Notes under the pieces: model-generated
Database searches by the model: none
Told to the model about the DNA's origin: nothing
What the model saw: the letters and a program-made list of their open reading frames with translations, nothing else
Translations under genes and position numbers: made by a program
Assembly: GCA_008330645.1 (NCBI GenBank)
Contig: VLTN01000030.1
Span: 200,001 to 264,000, forward strand
Length of the DNA stretch: 64,000 bases
Direction: 5' to 3'
DNA from: Cafeteria roenbergensis
Lineage: Eukaryota; Sar; Bigyra; Bicosoecida; Cafeteriaceae
Shown: one piece after another, positions 10,601-17,371 of the stretch
Numbering within the stretch: position 1 is the first letter of the stretch
Layout: every line of letters starts with the position of its first letter

Positions 10601-12523
10601 TGCGTTCAGATGCCCACGTGATGGGCCCTCAGCCGACCCGTCATCACCCCGCCTGAACCTGCTGTCCCGGTCCTGCGAATGGTGGCGGGATGGCCCGCCT
10701 GCTCCGGCAGAGCTGCCATCCCCGCTCACTTCGCGCGAAACCGCGAGAGGGCTTCCACCCGCTGCTCTCTGCCTGCGGCGCTCGGAAGCGTCGCCCGGTG
10801 ACCAGGCTCTGCCGGCAGAGCTCTGGCTCGACACTCCCGTCCTGAGCCGACTACGGCCGCTGTCCCCAGCGCCAGCACCAGCACCAGCACCAGCACCAGC
10901 ACCAGCACCAGCGCCAGAATCGGCAACTGCGCCGCGCTTGGAAGCAGCAGCAGCGGCGTGGGAGGCGGCAGAGGCTGCCGCCGCCACGAATCCCGCCGAC
11001 CCTCCCGGGAGGTGTCTGGCAGCGCCCATCAGACGGGCGCCAGACGCCTTGACCAGCGCCGCCGCCGTCATCATGGCGGCTCTGCCGAAGTAGGGGTTTC
11101 GCGCGAGCTCTACCGCGCTGGGCCGCTGCGCCGGGTCGTAGCGAAAGAGCGCCTGCACGATGGCTCTGAGCGACTCCGAGTAGCCACGCTGCGCGATGAG
11201 CGCGTCTCCGCGGAAACCGTCGAGAATTTTCTTCATCACCCCGATGGTAGTCCTTCCCGCAAAGGCGTGCGTTAGGGTGCAGAGCTCAAAGGCGACGCAG
11301 CCGAGGGCCCAGACGTCGCTCTTGTCGTTGTAGGGCTCGTCGTTCAGCATCTCGGGGGAGAGGTAGTAGGGCGTTCCGATGAGCGTGTCTGCGAAGGACC
11401 GCTTGGCCGTGGGCACGCCCGTGGCGTCCAGGACCTTTGCGATGCCAAAGTCGCCCAGCTTGATGACGCCGGGGGCGTCCCCGTCGAGAAAGATGTTTTG
11501 CGGCTTGAGGTCGCGGTGAAGGATTTTTCGGGTGTGCAGGTGCTTGAGCGCTGCGACGATTTGCACGAGCCAGGCCGCCACGGTGTCCTCTGGGATGCAG
11601 GAGCCGGCCTCGCGGTGGGCCTTGATCCGTTCGGCCAAGTCGCCCCTGTTGGCAAACTCCATGACGATTACGAGGGCGCCGCAGTGCTCAAAGTTCCCAA
11701 AGTACCGCACGATGTTCGGGTGGACCAGACGGGGCGACGCGAGCACGCGGACCTCCTTCTCGGCGATGGCTCGCTCCTTGCCCGACATTGCGGCTTTCAG
11801 CTGTTTCAGCACAACGGGCCTTGCGGTGGCTCGGTGCTGTGCGAGGCTCGCGACGCCGAAGCTGCCTTCGCCGATCTGGCGAATCACAGTAAAGTCCCGC
11901 ATTTCGAACGGGGCGTAGTCAGACAGCGGCGGCGCTCGCGTGGGCAAGCGGTGCGGCGGGCTGGCCGGCCCCGCAGTGCCCCCGCCCGACACCGCAACCG
12001 TAGCGCCGCCGTGCCCTGCCCCGGGGCGGTCGGCGGTGTCAACCCCGCCCCCCCGCGGCACTGCGCTTCCACCGGCTGCCACGCGGGACTGGGCCCCGTG
12101 CGAGTCTGCTCCAGCAGCCGCTGCAGCGTCGCTGCTCGACGGCAGAGCAGGCCACCTGCGCCCGGCTGCCCCGCCGTTCCCCCCACGAGGCGCAGAGGGG
12201 ACAGGGGGTGGCGAGGCGGAGCCGGCTGCGTGGGCCAGACTCGCGTGCTGCCAGCGCGCGGCCGAGGCCGCGGGCCAGCCCATCGCCCGAGGAACCGACT
12301 CGGAGCCACTGGCAGTCGAGTCGCGGGCCGCAACCGAGGCCGCCGGCGCGGCAGCTCCACCTGCGGCACCGTCCCACCGAGGGCGCGGCTGGCGAGTCGG
12401 TGATGCTGACGGGCTGTGCCGGGTCCTGTCGTCGCCCCAGGCGCCACGCGCGTTCGCTCCGCGATCACCAGCCGGCGACCGCGGCGCAGCGCCGCCTGGC
12501 CGTCGCCTCCCGCGGCCGCTCAT
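1640..12523 (-). CDS. Giant NEK-like Ser/Thr protein kinase with a ~3,100-residue disordered tail
   Basis: One uninterrupted frame of 3,627 residues from ATG 12523; an upstream GTG in the same frame was rejected. After a Pro/Ala/Gly-rich leader of about 205 residues lies a complete kinase domain (about 208-480). It has the glycine loop GEGSFG (218-223), Lys240, HRDLKPQN with catalytic Asp338, DFG Asp358, and GTPYYLSPE in the activation segment. HRDLKPQNIFL and the GTPYYLSPE segment are typical of NIMA-related (NEK) kinases, which act in cilia, centrosomes and mitosis; the cellular role here is inferred from family only. The rest is Ser/Asp/Gly/Ala/Arg-rich, with acidic runs, RS-like blocks and short tandem repeats, and no second domain. 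NEKs are usually 300-1,300 residues, so this is extreme. The kinase-coding part lacks the recurring DNA words, while the tail is full of them. Confidence 0.85.
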   Translation of the reverse strand: MSGRGRRRPGGAAPRSPAGDRGANARGAWGDDRTRHSPSASPTRQPRPRWDGAAGGAAAPAASVAARDSTASGSESVPRAMGWPAASAARWQHASLAHAAGSASPPPVPSAPRGGNGGAAGRRWPALPSSSDAAAAAGADSHGAQSRVAAGGSAVPRGGGVDTADRPGAGHGGATVAVSGGGTAGPASPPHRLPTRAPPLSDYAPFEMRDFTVIRQIGEGSFGVASLAQHRATARPVVLKQLKAAMSGKERAIAEKEVRVLASPRLVHPNIVRYFGNFEHCGALVIVMEFANRGDLAERIKAHREAGSCIPEDTVAAWLVQIVAALKHLHTRKILHRDLKPQNIFLDGDAPGVIKLGDFGIAKVLDATGVPTAKRSFADTLIGTPYYLSPEMLNDEPYNDKSDVWALGCVAFELCTLTHAFAGRTTIGVMKKILDGFRGDALIAQRGYSESLRAIVQALFRYDPAQRPSAVELARNPYFGRAAMMTAAALVKASGARLMGAARHLPGGSAGFVAAAASAASHAAAAASKRGAVADSGAGAGAGAGAGAGAGAGDSGRSRLRTGVSSQSSAGRAWSPGDASERRRQRAAGGSPLAVSREVSGDGSSAGAGGPSRHHSQDRDSRFRRGDDGSAEGPSRGHLNAQPQLQPRGPRGGSPAAPPGVRRRDRDASGSARHRSITSRSSAPPGTTPHDDDLGGMDHHQRHGVAPPARGRRVGPLRAGATETRSRPERSSSGSGRDSRDTSAGGDVTGGSRRHHHQRAKSALPPPGHLFRRLGRPAGAFSSGLALSPAVDQKSGGHPGGFAAGAGNARQDGGATDSASPSADHVGAGALNVGAAAGGAGRASDHAEGSDHREGSDHREGSDEGAELAARAVAVMGQVASSAATAAGTTPPAGSEVALAVSPSQRALQASPPPPPPGPRPLTAKRSAGHRAAWPAAAGATASAAAGGHISGPSGGSQPAISRQAGLPADWARQSPGAVASPATSLPEGFAESGRAFEVSGVVVDDDVFKAGSSSSNSDGGGSHGGGGGGGGGGDDGSTSEGGSGAGRTGGGGFAPNSGSRSRSGSACGSDSGSGSDSGSRSGSGSGSSRRQRHRRRRRRRRHRRPDGPHGAGISSRSGVRGSAEFHAGSDTGEVASEVGPAHGNGHQDVESKVHGQSHALHAAELPDTGIPSGDGGSGLDSANGSQVRSESRTHHSQIKTPSEDASTPDRHPQRGRWSRNRHGDSARDVGRSSSRSSHHDQHRQPSRRRHRGGGVSAERSRSRSRSHHRRGGRTATNTLTGTDADLLARERSMRALALMGSLAKPQPTPAVAVKTQPNGDGTAPTATATATAEAPSALRPADDTQSSAHHDAIRGQSDTGQLVPGSGCLPAIGGTCLGATDGALSWARQTGSGVSKHGSDDDDDSSSADDSDAAVAGIAMAGGGYAGHVPAAPLPAASDCDAGVTGRGTAGDDGPQDHLMSGSATSSPLSTPPLPPLAPRAADVRRALPSVGSTDTGHSQDGTSDRLAHSGQLTASSGRIGSALSDALRHALASAEPGERTTQRDSERGSGSSAATDGRDAGGDDGAGGDAGAGGDDDVCGSAAGAAGMVSDSAGVVSDSAGVVSDSAGVVSDSAGVPAATAGDGVPPPASGFAAGRPSLAARVRQIVGADETATSLGHHAAAGSADQGAGTGDDVDDANADDDDDDCDDRYADDADADENDDEEHDDDSVGSDVDGQSYTADQRHFVGTGHSLAAAASDGSSIADTVSSAGRMRRLARELHSHADAVRDAVRDADRETAAEPSDDSPHESEREAAACQHQSPVRHPSPASHHRGSSRSALASPSGFMAWREQSAERSAELSVALNRAVRQSLLRATSFTTAFGGNSGRSPDSHQSIHRASPHHAPPTDRLAPGGALSTVSADPLTDAELDAELDDVGGETSDVDELEAGGGLADWAAIHAGSAGETAHERQGPKPVPSRAPQSLHIRSSSFQLATSPPGRALSSPLVDGRVMPASAPRHQSSVSRQSPQSTQVAVTSSSSAGRSRSERRAVWAAKRFAALAGEIEAATAAASGAGGAGAGSATGAGAGAAGAAGAGGAGSADTGSAQASASAQVPSTSSATAVQHGIMIGRYDEADDAVVDSPSDSESEAVSSVGGSTASDESLTRGCGDDLDEIGVGPGLAEAVAASPRLVDWTPMVGAEQSRETAKRGDGSFPEGAEGGSTVRSGTGRAGRARPGRRQGSSSDLAGGRSPGQPTISMLSPAHQHRVMAEAAAAQALGLEGSAAVSREVAPAPLPDLAGRGRSGRATSSDGTAKEGTAVESTAKEGAVGGSDGGGGGGGGACDASGDGGAAASGQSALSPASVSASAASCHSGSRLSDAASLSDRRGMPALAIVVRRSADSTPSSADSPAASANASAAKHPAATANATATATAAASTRATHATGSASQSSVAVAPPASGAVTSSAVKWQPSHGTIGRWSPVDREAAVRRARAAAVAMDGGRAMMVTSVGMTRTEVSEVAPSPDVGPRGAEPGRLFVRKPSGRETSVAGGVIGESADASAGVTAAAPATSDTDNSAATLVAATATATAMTTTTAAVAAGPSSPAAASSPGDVLSPASALPRRRSRLVGVVPFHHDSPGAASTATGVTPGRESVAPSGASMSGRASHSRHTRSGFALRAGGFAGDEDDSSVSSDEQRDEVQGELYRLHRMTSLQHEASMAQRRPEHALRAGVTLSSEPRADVCDDVHANVDDRETGEAGETGDTDEAAAAADGESLDGSAAGADDVGPSTALVSSAMLAQLADSLEMVAGTVEGLRRNRPSRTNKSPGRRSSVGSGSASGSGGAAAGTSAASHQPVTDESLPAEHASPSSNPFASTAGSPAAQLPITPASRGADSSDTHGPKPSSKATGPRLRNRAGPPAVAVGTKSAHSPALPTSIATGATADPTSARSHAGAVPHSTPAPVEPRRPASARTGPRTRDAVRKGEDGAKPWRNRKKQGSKKGGFEFGGTVVPKGYEGLLPSADGSDSNRASTTDPTSAPPQLLSPPNAAARHGRETARKAASGSKTPSSAVSPSAEPGAGGRAGAPGSGRAGAPGSGRAVGQDGPRAAAASTTPGGAVGGDRGEVDNDVDVDTDSVRRSAEQSARRGVMAGFRATLQLLAQATGARWNTAEPETEGSRVELGEAVPGTSGAGRDDLSSGPAHGGDEVDDGSAANPSGRRMVYGEGSGADDGADVGFDWDESLLRNRAASAPEAPSRRRGTRRRGPSAAQAAVAVAVADRDAGPLAHDPESGRGRSAAGAAASSAVAGSATRTGGAPLETVVAGPVSGSADGALVGGVRSSGASLAAIDEFVDDGAARGQHDASGEFESLNGSDDGSDDGSDDVGALSEAIDDCRGAQQLLEAAEGLQRSVAHPPAATVAATASGAAASAVAPAAAPAPAAAAAAPAAADSSGFAPSGEAASYPSQGPMQPSPNPSDAVSRGSMGSIASPRVGAASPVKPSDGSAAQSPRDHARSDYDSTSDPASLGVSAPGTPGMRRSAHVVAGLRRRIGEPAFERAVAALRRLEEVAEPENDGPETAQDPSPSSSPGHSQTPPQRAPVDKAAAAADVEAAAAAAAEAAAEADAALAGLRASEVTALVRLVQMTED
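2435..2470. repeat. 12-bp unit x3 in the kinase tail
   Basis: Three exact copies of GTCGTCTGACCC code for a repeated Gly-Ser-Asp-Asp unit in the kinase tail. The unit contains the TCTGACCC word seen elsewhere in the window. Confidence 0.9.
7670..7753. repeat. 21-bp unit x4 in the kinase tail
   Basis: Four copies of a 21-bp unit (CACCCCGGCGGAGTCGCTCA plus C) encode four tandem Val-Val/Pro-Ser-Asp-Ser-Ala-Gly heptads in the disordered tail. The near-perfect identity points to recent expansion. Confidence 0.9.
9939..9992. repeat. 18-bp unit x3 in the kinase tail
   Basis: Three near-identical units beginning GACCC(C/T)TCC code for repeated Ser-Asp-His-Arg-Glu-Gly in the minus frame. Two single-base differences separate the copies. 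Confidence 0.85.
10872..10911. repeat. CCAGCA hexamer run coding Ala-Gly repeats
   Basis: About seven hexamers encode an alternating Ala-Gly stretch just after the kinase domain. The same hexamer run occurs in the TBC gene at 41312-41359. Confidence 0.9.
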
Positions 12524-13128
12524 GGGGCCTCCGCGCGCCACCGCGTCGGCCGACACAGGGAGCGAGGAGGGCCTGCCGCGCGACGAGTCGGCGGCGAGGC
12601 CGGGGCCAGCAAACGCCGCTGGCCGAGTGTGCGCGTATATTCAACATTGGAATGCCACCGTGCAGAGTTCTGCGCTGATTTTACAAACTCGGCGGCGCCA
12701 AGTTGGGATGCGTAGTTGGAGCGCACCTGCCGTCCGCGACCCACGGCAGCCCGAAGCTGCCCGTTTCCGGGGGCGAAGGGGGCTGAGGCAGGGCAGGGCT
12801 TGGTTCTCCCGGCAGCGCATGCAGGGTGGTGGCAGGGTGCTGCGTGCGGTGAGGGGTGGTCGGCGCTGCGAGGTTTTCGTGACGCATTTGTTGTGCAACG
12901 AGCCATGCGGCAGTCGAACTCGCCGCAGAGAAACCGGCCACGGACTCGTCCCGCAAGTGGCCTGGATCGGTCCCGCAAGCAGCGCGCCGCGCATCCGCAG
13001 ACTCGCGACACCGAAGCATCGCGCCTTGCAAGCGCTGCAGCGCGCGCCTCGCCGGGGAGCGTCGCGCAAAGCAGAATCGCGCCGACAGGCTGGCACCGCC
13101 TTGCTCGTCGGCACCCGGGGGCGGCAGC
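12524..13128. other. Upstream region of the kinase gene
   Basis: About 600 bp between the kinase start and the stop of the next minus-strand gene. No coding region is supported; the open frames here are random GC-rich ones. The one AT-rich island is the promoter-like motif at 12631-12642. Confidence 0.5.
12631..12642 (-). promoter_or_regulatory. Possible core promoter motif upstream of the kinase gene
   Basis: The minus strand reads GAATATACGCGC, an AT island in very GC-rich DNA, 108-119 bp upstream of the kinase ATG. Similar GAATAT..GCGC or GCATATTTG islands stand at comparable distances before other genes in this window (14170-14181, 14529-14540). Function is inferred only from position and recurrence. 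Confidence 0.35.
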
Positions 13129-14112
13129 TCACTGAGTGTCAATGCCTGAGGATGCAGAGCTCGACTCGGCCTCGGTCTCCTTGGTGGCTGTGAACTCGCT
13201 CGCTGCGTCCGGGTCGTTCACCATGCTGACTGACACGGTGACGCGATCGCCGTCTTCTCCAGCCAGCCGCGCCATCTCCTCCGCAAAGGGCTGGGCAAGG
13301 TCCTGGGCAAAGTTTTGGCAGCAGTGCTCTGCGCTGTCCGCGGCGCCCGGCCCGCATGGCATGACAGACTGCACAGACGCCACCTTCGCGAGACACTGCA
13401 TGCGGTCATTGTGAGTCTGGACATCAAAGCAGTGAGCGACGTTGTTGGACTGCGCTGAGACGGCGAGGGTCGAAAACTCCACTGTCACGCGACCCGAGCT
13501 GCCGCGGCCCGGCGGCAGGCGGTCTTCGATCTGGCCAACTGCCGTGGCGAATGCGACGGCGGCCGCCTTCTTCTCGCCGCAGGTGTACCGCGTCCCCCAT
13601 CTGCTGCCTGAGGCAATCTCCAGCGTCCGGCGGACGCCATCCGGAGCCCAGGAGCCGAGCGTCCTCTCATAGCTGTTCTGCTCCTTCTTCGTGGTCGCGG
13701 GCGGCATGCCTTTGCACATTTCCTTGTCGCCTGAGTACGCACGCGGGCCGCACGCGTGCTGCTGCACATACTCGTAGATGTCCGGCAAGGTAAGCTGCTT
13801 CTTGCCGTTGTAGGTGCAGAACTGCTTCGTGTACGGGACACTGTCCCCCCCAGACACCCGCATCTCGGCGTGGATCATGAACATCACGCCGCTCTGTGGG
13901 CCAAAGCTGGCGATGCAGTCCAAGGCCGCGTCCACTCGCGGATCCGACCCAAGTTTGATGGTCTTGGCCTGGACAAAGCGGTGGCTCGTCTCGTGAGCCG
14001 TCGGCTCCAACTGCCCCTGGCTCGCGCCTCGGGTCGCCCCCGGCCCCGCCCACGCCGGCGTAGCTGCGACAAGCGCAATGACCATCCCGACCACGGCGGC
14101 AGTGTTGCGCAT
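13129..14112 (-). CDS. Secreted Cys-containing protein of unknown function
   Basis: A 327-residue protein. I chose ATG 14112 because it begins directly with a signal peptide: MRNT, a hydrophobic core of Ala/Val/Ile, then a PAWA cleavage site near residue 22. An in-frame ATG at 14193 would add 27 residues that bury the signal and would swallow the promoter-like motif at 14170-14181. The mature part has ten cysteines spread over its length (including a CC pair near the end), so disulfides are likely. It has a mixed, soluble composition unlike the disordered proteins nearby, and an acidic Glu/Ser-rich C-terminus. I recognise no family. It is divergent from the RBR ligase gene, sharing a ~540-bp upstream region. 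Confidence 0.65.
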   Translation of the reverse strand: MRNTAAVVGMVIALVAATPAWAGPGATRGASQGQLEPTAHETSHRFVQAKTIKLGSDPRVDAALDCIASFGPQSGVMFMIHAEMRVSGGDSVPYTKQFCTYNGKKQLTLPDIYEYVQQHACGPRAYSGDKEMCKGMPPATTKKEQNSYERTLGSWAPDGVRRTLEIASGSRWGTRYTCGEKKAAAVAFATAVGQIEDRLPPGRGSSGRVTVEFSTLAVSAQSNNVAHCFDVQTHNDRMQCLAKVASVQSVMPCGPGAADSAEHCCQNFAQDLAQPFAEEMARLAGEDGDRVTVSVSMVNDPDAASEFTATKETEAESSSASSGIDTQ

Positions 14113-14169
14113 CTCGCTTTGCCGGCTGGCGGAAGAGTGCAGTCGCGTTGCCCTGGCCCGGCAATTCTC

Positions 14170-14229
14170 GAATATTAGCGCGATGTCAAACATGGCCTCC
14201 GCCGCTCCCTGCGCCGATATTAGAGCGCC
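14170..14229. promoter_or_regulatory. Paired ATATTAG motifs before the secreted-protein gene
   Basis: ATATTAGCGC and ATATTAGAGCGC lie 58-117 bp upstream of ATG 14112. They are the only AT-rich words in the nearby sequence and resemble the motif before the kinase gene. A role as core promoter elements is inference. Confidence 0.35.
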
Positions 14230-14528
14230 CCGGTCCCAAGCAGCTTGGAAAGCTGGCTGCTGTGTTGATTGCCGGGGAATGAGCTGGCTCCAGCTTCCAG
14301 GCCGTCAGTCCGCCTGGTGCAATTCTCGCCTGCCCCGCGCGCGTCGCTCAGTCCACCGGCAACGCCGCCGATGCCGTCGCAGCGGCAGCCTTCGGCTGCC
14401 ACGGGATGCCCAGCCGCGCCGAGCCTCAGGAAACAGCGCGCTGCGGAGATCTGGCCGCACCCCGGAGCGCAGGGCCGCCCCGGAGCGCAGCTGCAGGGCA
14501 GCGCCCATCGCTGCGGCTTGGCCGTCAG

Positions 14529-14540
14529 GCGCATATTTGC
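14529..14540 (+). promoter_or_regulatory. Possible core promoter motif of the RBR gene
   Basis: GCGCATATTTGC lies 116-127 bp before ATG 14656, almost the same spacing as the kinase-gene motif. This spacing is one reason to prefer ATG 14656 over 14371. Confidence 0.3.
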
Positions 14541-14655
14541 CCGCGCACAAAATTTGCACTCGCGCGATTCCTCGAACAGTCCGCGGCCACCGGCGCGCGC
14601 GCGCGCACCCCGCTCCCGGCGCCTCGCCTCCGCGGCATTGCGCCAGCCTGCTCTC

Positions 14656-16326
14656 ATGGCAGCCGTCGCGGACGCGGAGGCGCCCCTGCGGCGCGCCCAG
14701 TCTCACGCGGACCGCATCCGCCGGCCGTCGCCAGCGCCTGGCGCTGCTGCCGAGCGTGCCCCCGTGCTTCGCAGCCCCTCTCAGCCCACCCTGAGCACTG
14801 CCCGATTGCGCCCGGCACTTCCCGCCCGTGTTGTCGAGGGGATGCGCGTCGCCAACGCCGCCTCCCGGTCCGGGGCGCTGGTCCGAATGCCGAGCGTTGG
14901 CTCGTCCTCGACGCGAGACTTTGTGTGCCCGATTTGCTTCGGGGAGTTCGGGGTGCGAGCGGCGGCCTTTAGCGTGGCAGCGTGTCGGGAGCACGCCTGC
15001 TGCGTCGAGTGCGCTGCCGGATACGTGGAGCAGTACCTTCTCCGGGGCGGCGCGCCCTCCGCCATGAGGTGCCCGGCTGACGACTCCTGCGACAGCCGGT
15101 TCGTCCAGGAGGACGTCGACGCGCTGCAGGCACGCCTTACTGCGTGGGCCAGGGCGAGCAGGGGCCCCCTGAGACAGGCGTCGATGACGTCCGTGCTTGG
15201 CCCGGGAGGCGCAGTCGCCCAGGCAGACGGCGGACCGATGCCTGTCGGCCACGGCGAAGCTGCCGCTGCAACTGCAGCTGCTGCGTCAGAATCGGCACCC
15301 GCCGACGGTGCTGCCATGGCAAAGCGCGCTGCTGGCGGCCCCGCGCTGGGTCAAGCCTCGTCGGCAGACCCGCTTCGAGAGCCCCTCGCTGCTGCCAGCT
15401 CGTACGACGGAGTCGCGCGATCAACGAGCGGCAGACCGGCAGGCCGCTCCGATGCGGCGCAGACGGAGCGGCGACCCCCAGAGTCGCTCGCCGACCGCTT
15501 TCGCCGCTTCGCCGCACGGGAGAGCGGCAGAGCCACAGAGTGCCCGTCGTGCGGGGCGATGGTTGCCTGCCGTCCGGACCAGGATCCCTCCAGCGGGGCT
15601 GATGGCTCAGCCGCGATGGAGTGCAAGTGCGGCCTTCGATTCTGCTTCCACCACGCGACGGCGCACCCGCCCGAGGAGTCGTGTGACGCGTACATTCGAA
15701 GGACCGCTGAGTCCGAGTTGGACCGAGAGTTGAACGCGTTCTCGGTCAAGTGCCCGTCTTGCTCAGCGCGCGTGGCCAAAGCGAGCGGGTGCAACACCAT
15801 GCACTGCAGGTGCTCGGCGGAGTTCTGCTTTTTGTGCGGGCAGCTTCTAAAGGGGGAAGGGGACGAAAGTGCAGGGTGGCATTTCAGCCTCGGGAACGTC
15901 GAGAGCTCCTGTCGCGGGCGCCAGTTCGCCGGTGGCCACGCCAACTCCCGGGCCGGAATGAAGCCCAGTCGGTGCTCGTTGGTCGTGTCGAGGACCATTC
16001 AGCTCATCCTCTGCGTCCCCATGGCTCTTGTCTCGCCGGCAATCGTGGCTGCAAGCTTTGCGCTCTTGTTTCCATCTATGCTCTCTGCCATTGCAATCAT
16101 GGCTGTGAGCGCGATCGCCAGCGCCCTGGTGACCATTGTGACTTGCGGGAACGGTGACGTCGTCTGTGGCAGGATCTGTGCTTGCTGCGGCTTTACAAGC
16201 ATGGACGACTTCGCGGAGAACGCCTTGTACTGCTTCGTCTTCAGCCCGATCCTTTTCGCGTCTGCATGGCTTTCCTACGCGTTTGCGCCCTTTGGTTGCG
16301 CCAGCTCGTTTTCTGTGACTCTCTGA
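14656..16326 (+). CDS. RBR-type E3 ubiquitin ligase with C-terminal membrane segments
   Basis: A 556-residue protein from ATG 14656. RING1 begins at about residue 91 (CPIC ... CREHACCVEC ... RCPADDSC). An IBR follows at about 295-345 (CPSCGAMV ... CKCGLRFCFHH). RING2 is at about 366-395 (CPSC ... SGCNTMHC ... FCFLCG). In RBR ligases the Cys of the G-C-x-x-M-x-C motif accepts ubiquitin from the E2 before transfer; here it is the Cys of SGCNTMHC, near residue 379. After the RBR come two hydrophobic stretches (about 448-500 and 524-545), so the enzyme is probably anchored in a membrane, as in RNF19- and RNF144-like proteins. The RING1-IBR linker is enlarged by about 100 low-complexity residues. 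Substrate unknown. Confidence 0.85.
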   Translation: MAAVADAEAPLRRAQSHADRIRRPSPAPGAAAERAPVLRSPSQPTLSTARLRPALPARVVEGMRVANAASRSGALVRMPSVGSSSTRDFVCPICFGEFGVRAAAFSVAACREHACCVECAAGYVEQYLLRGGAPSAMRCPADDSCDSRFVQEDVDALQARLTAWARASRGPLRQASMTSVLGPGGAVAQADGGPMPVGHGEAAAATAAAASESAPADGAAMAKRAAGGPALGQASSADPLREPLAAASSYDGVARSTSGRPAGRSDAAQTERRPPESLADRFRRFAARESGRATECPSCGAMVACRPDQDPSSGADGSAAMECKCGLRFCFHHATAHPPEESCDAYIRRTAESELDRELNAFSVKCPSCSARVAKASGCNTMHCRCSAEFCFLCGQLLKGEGDESAGWHFSLGNVESSCRGRQFAGGHANSRAGMKPSRCSLVVSRTIQLILCVPMALVSPAIVAASFALLFPSMLSAIAIMAVSAIASALVTIVTCGNGDVVCGRICACCGFTSMDDFAENALYCFVFSPILFASAWLSYAFAPFGCASSFSVTL

Positions 16327-16529
16327 TGCCAATTGTGCCTCACTGAATTGTGGATGAGGCCTCTTTGCCTGCAATCGCGCCAGCCTGGAGCGAAACCACG
16401 GCGGAATGTCAGGCCGATGCGCCACAACCAGACCACGACAAATTCTCGCGTTTTTTTTGTTTATTGCGCGGGCAACACTTGATAGTTCTTGCTCTTGAGC
16501 TGGGCTCGTTCCAGTCGTCAGGGACGACG
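16327..16529. other. Short convergent intergenic region
   Basis: About 200 bp between the RBR stop and the relic of the surface-protein gene. It includes a run of eight T at about 16451-16458. Nothing else was seen. Confidence 0.5.
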
Positions 16530-17367
16530 TCACGGCTGGGCGGGCGTGGCCGCGGCGGCGGTCTTGGAGGACGTCGCCTCGTCCTTGCCGCCCTCCTTGG
16601 ACTGCACCGTGCTCTTGCGGCCGCTGCAGCACGAGCAGCAGCTCTTGCACATGCACGCCACCAGGGCGACGAGCAGGCAGAACAGCGCGATGAGCAGCAT
16701 GGCCAGCAGCAGGCCGGCACGCGTGTCGTTGTTGATCGTGCGCATGGTGCCGTCGATGGACCTGCCGCGCCAGTACGTGCCGTCCAGACACACCTGCTCG
16801 TTGCTGCAGACCGTGGCCACGGCGCCGTCCACGCCGGAGGTGCACTCGCGGCAGATGCCGTCACCGTCGCAGGCGCCGGTCCAGAGCCACCGGAGCACCT
16901 GTCCGGACACGTTGGTCGCAGACGACGAGGTGCTGACCTCAGTCGACCCGTTGTAGTAGAGCGCCTCACCGCACTGGATGGGGCCCTCCTGGCCCTGCAC
17001 CGTGCGGGTGTGGCTGGCGCTGAACCTCGCCGAGGAAAAGTTCGTCGAGGCCGCACGTCACTCAGCGGGCACTGGTCCAACGCTCGCGGCCGCGCGCCCG
17101 GCCGGCTGCGCGCGCCGCGCCAAGCCACGACGACCCGCCACTCACCGAGGGTGGTGGTGCCAAGCATGCCGGTGATGCCATAGGCCGGGGCGGTTCCGAA
17201 GGCCCAGTCGGCGGTGTTGTCGGAGCCCTGGGTGGAGTCGAAGACATAGATGGCGTAGACGGTATCCTGGTCGAAGGGCACGCCTCCGGCGATACCGTCG
17301 ATGGCCTCGGAGGGGGTGACCACGGGGAAGTTGACGGACACCTCGACGGTATCGCCGGAGGCGTGGG
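16530..17367 (-). pseudogene. Truncated copy of the surface-protein gene (copy C)
   Basis: Related to the whole copies at 23393-26459 and 27602-30668. It keeps exon 2 (17146-17367, acceptor CAG and donor GTGAGTGG intact, with a 15-bp in-frame insertion) and the 3' end of exon 3 (16530 to about 17053), including the membrane segment, Cys-rich juxtamembrane part and stop. Exon 1 with the signal peptide is missing. The middle of the gene is lost: sequence matching intron 2 (about 17060-17145) runs straight into the last fifth of exon 3, a deletion of roughly 1.6-1.7 kb relative to the whole copies. Similarity to the 3' side ends almost exactly at the stop codon. It cannot encode the full receptor-like protein, though a short transcript is possible. 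Confidence 0.8.
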
Positions 17368-17371
17368 CTGC

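Larger units (their letters stand above)
14113..14655. other. Divergent intergenic region (shared promoter region)
   Basis: This separates the secreted-protein gene (minus) and the RBR gene (plus). It contains three AT islands: GAATATTAGCGC (14170-14181), GATATTAGAGCGCC (14216-14229) and GCGCATATTTGC (14529-14540). The first two share ATATTAG.GCG. An in-frame ATG at 14371 could extend the RBR protein N-terminally, but the sequence added looks non-coding. Confidence 0.5.

Noticed and set aside
14371-14655. N-terminal extension of the RBR protein from ATG 14371
   Set aside because: The added residues look like translated non-coding DNA and would cover the promoter-like AT island at 14529-14540.
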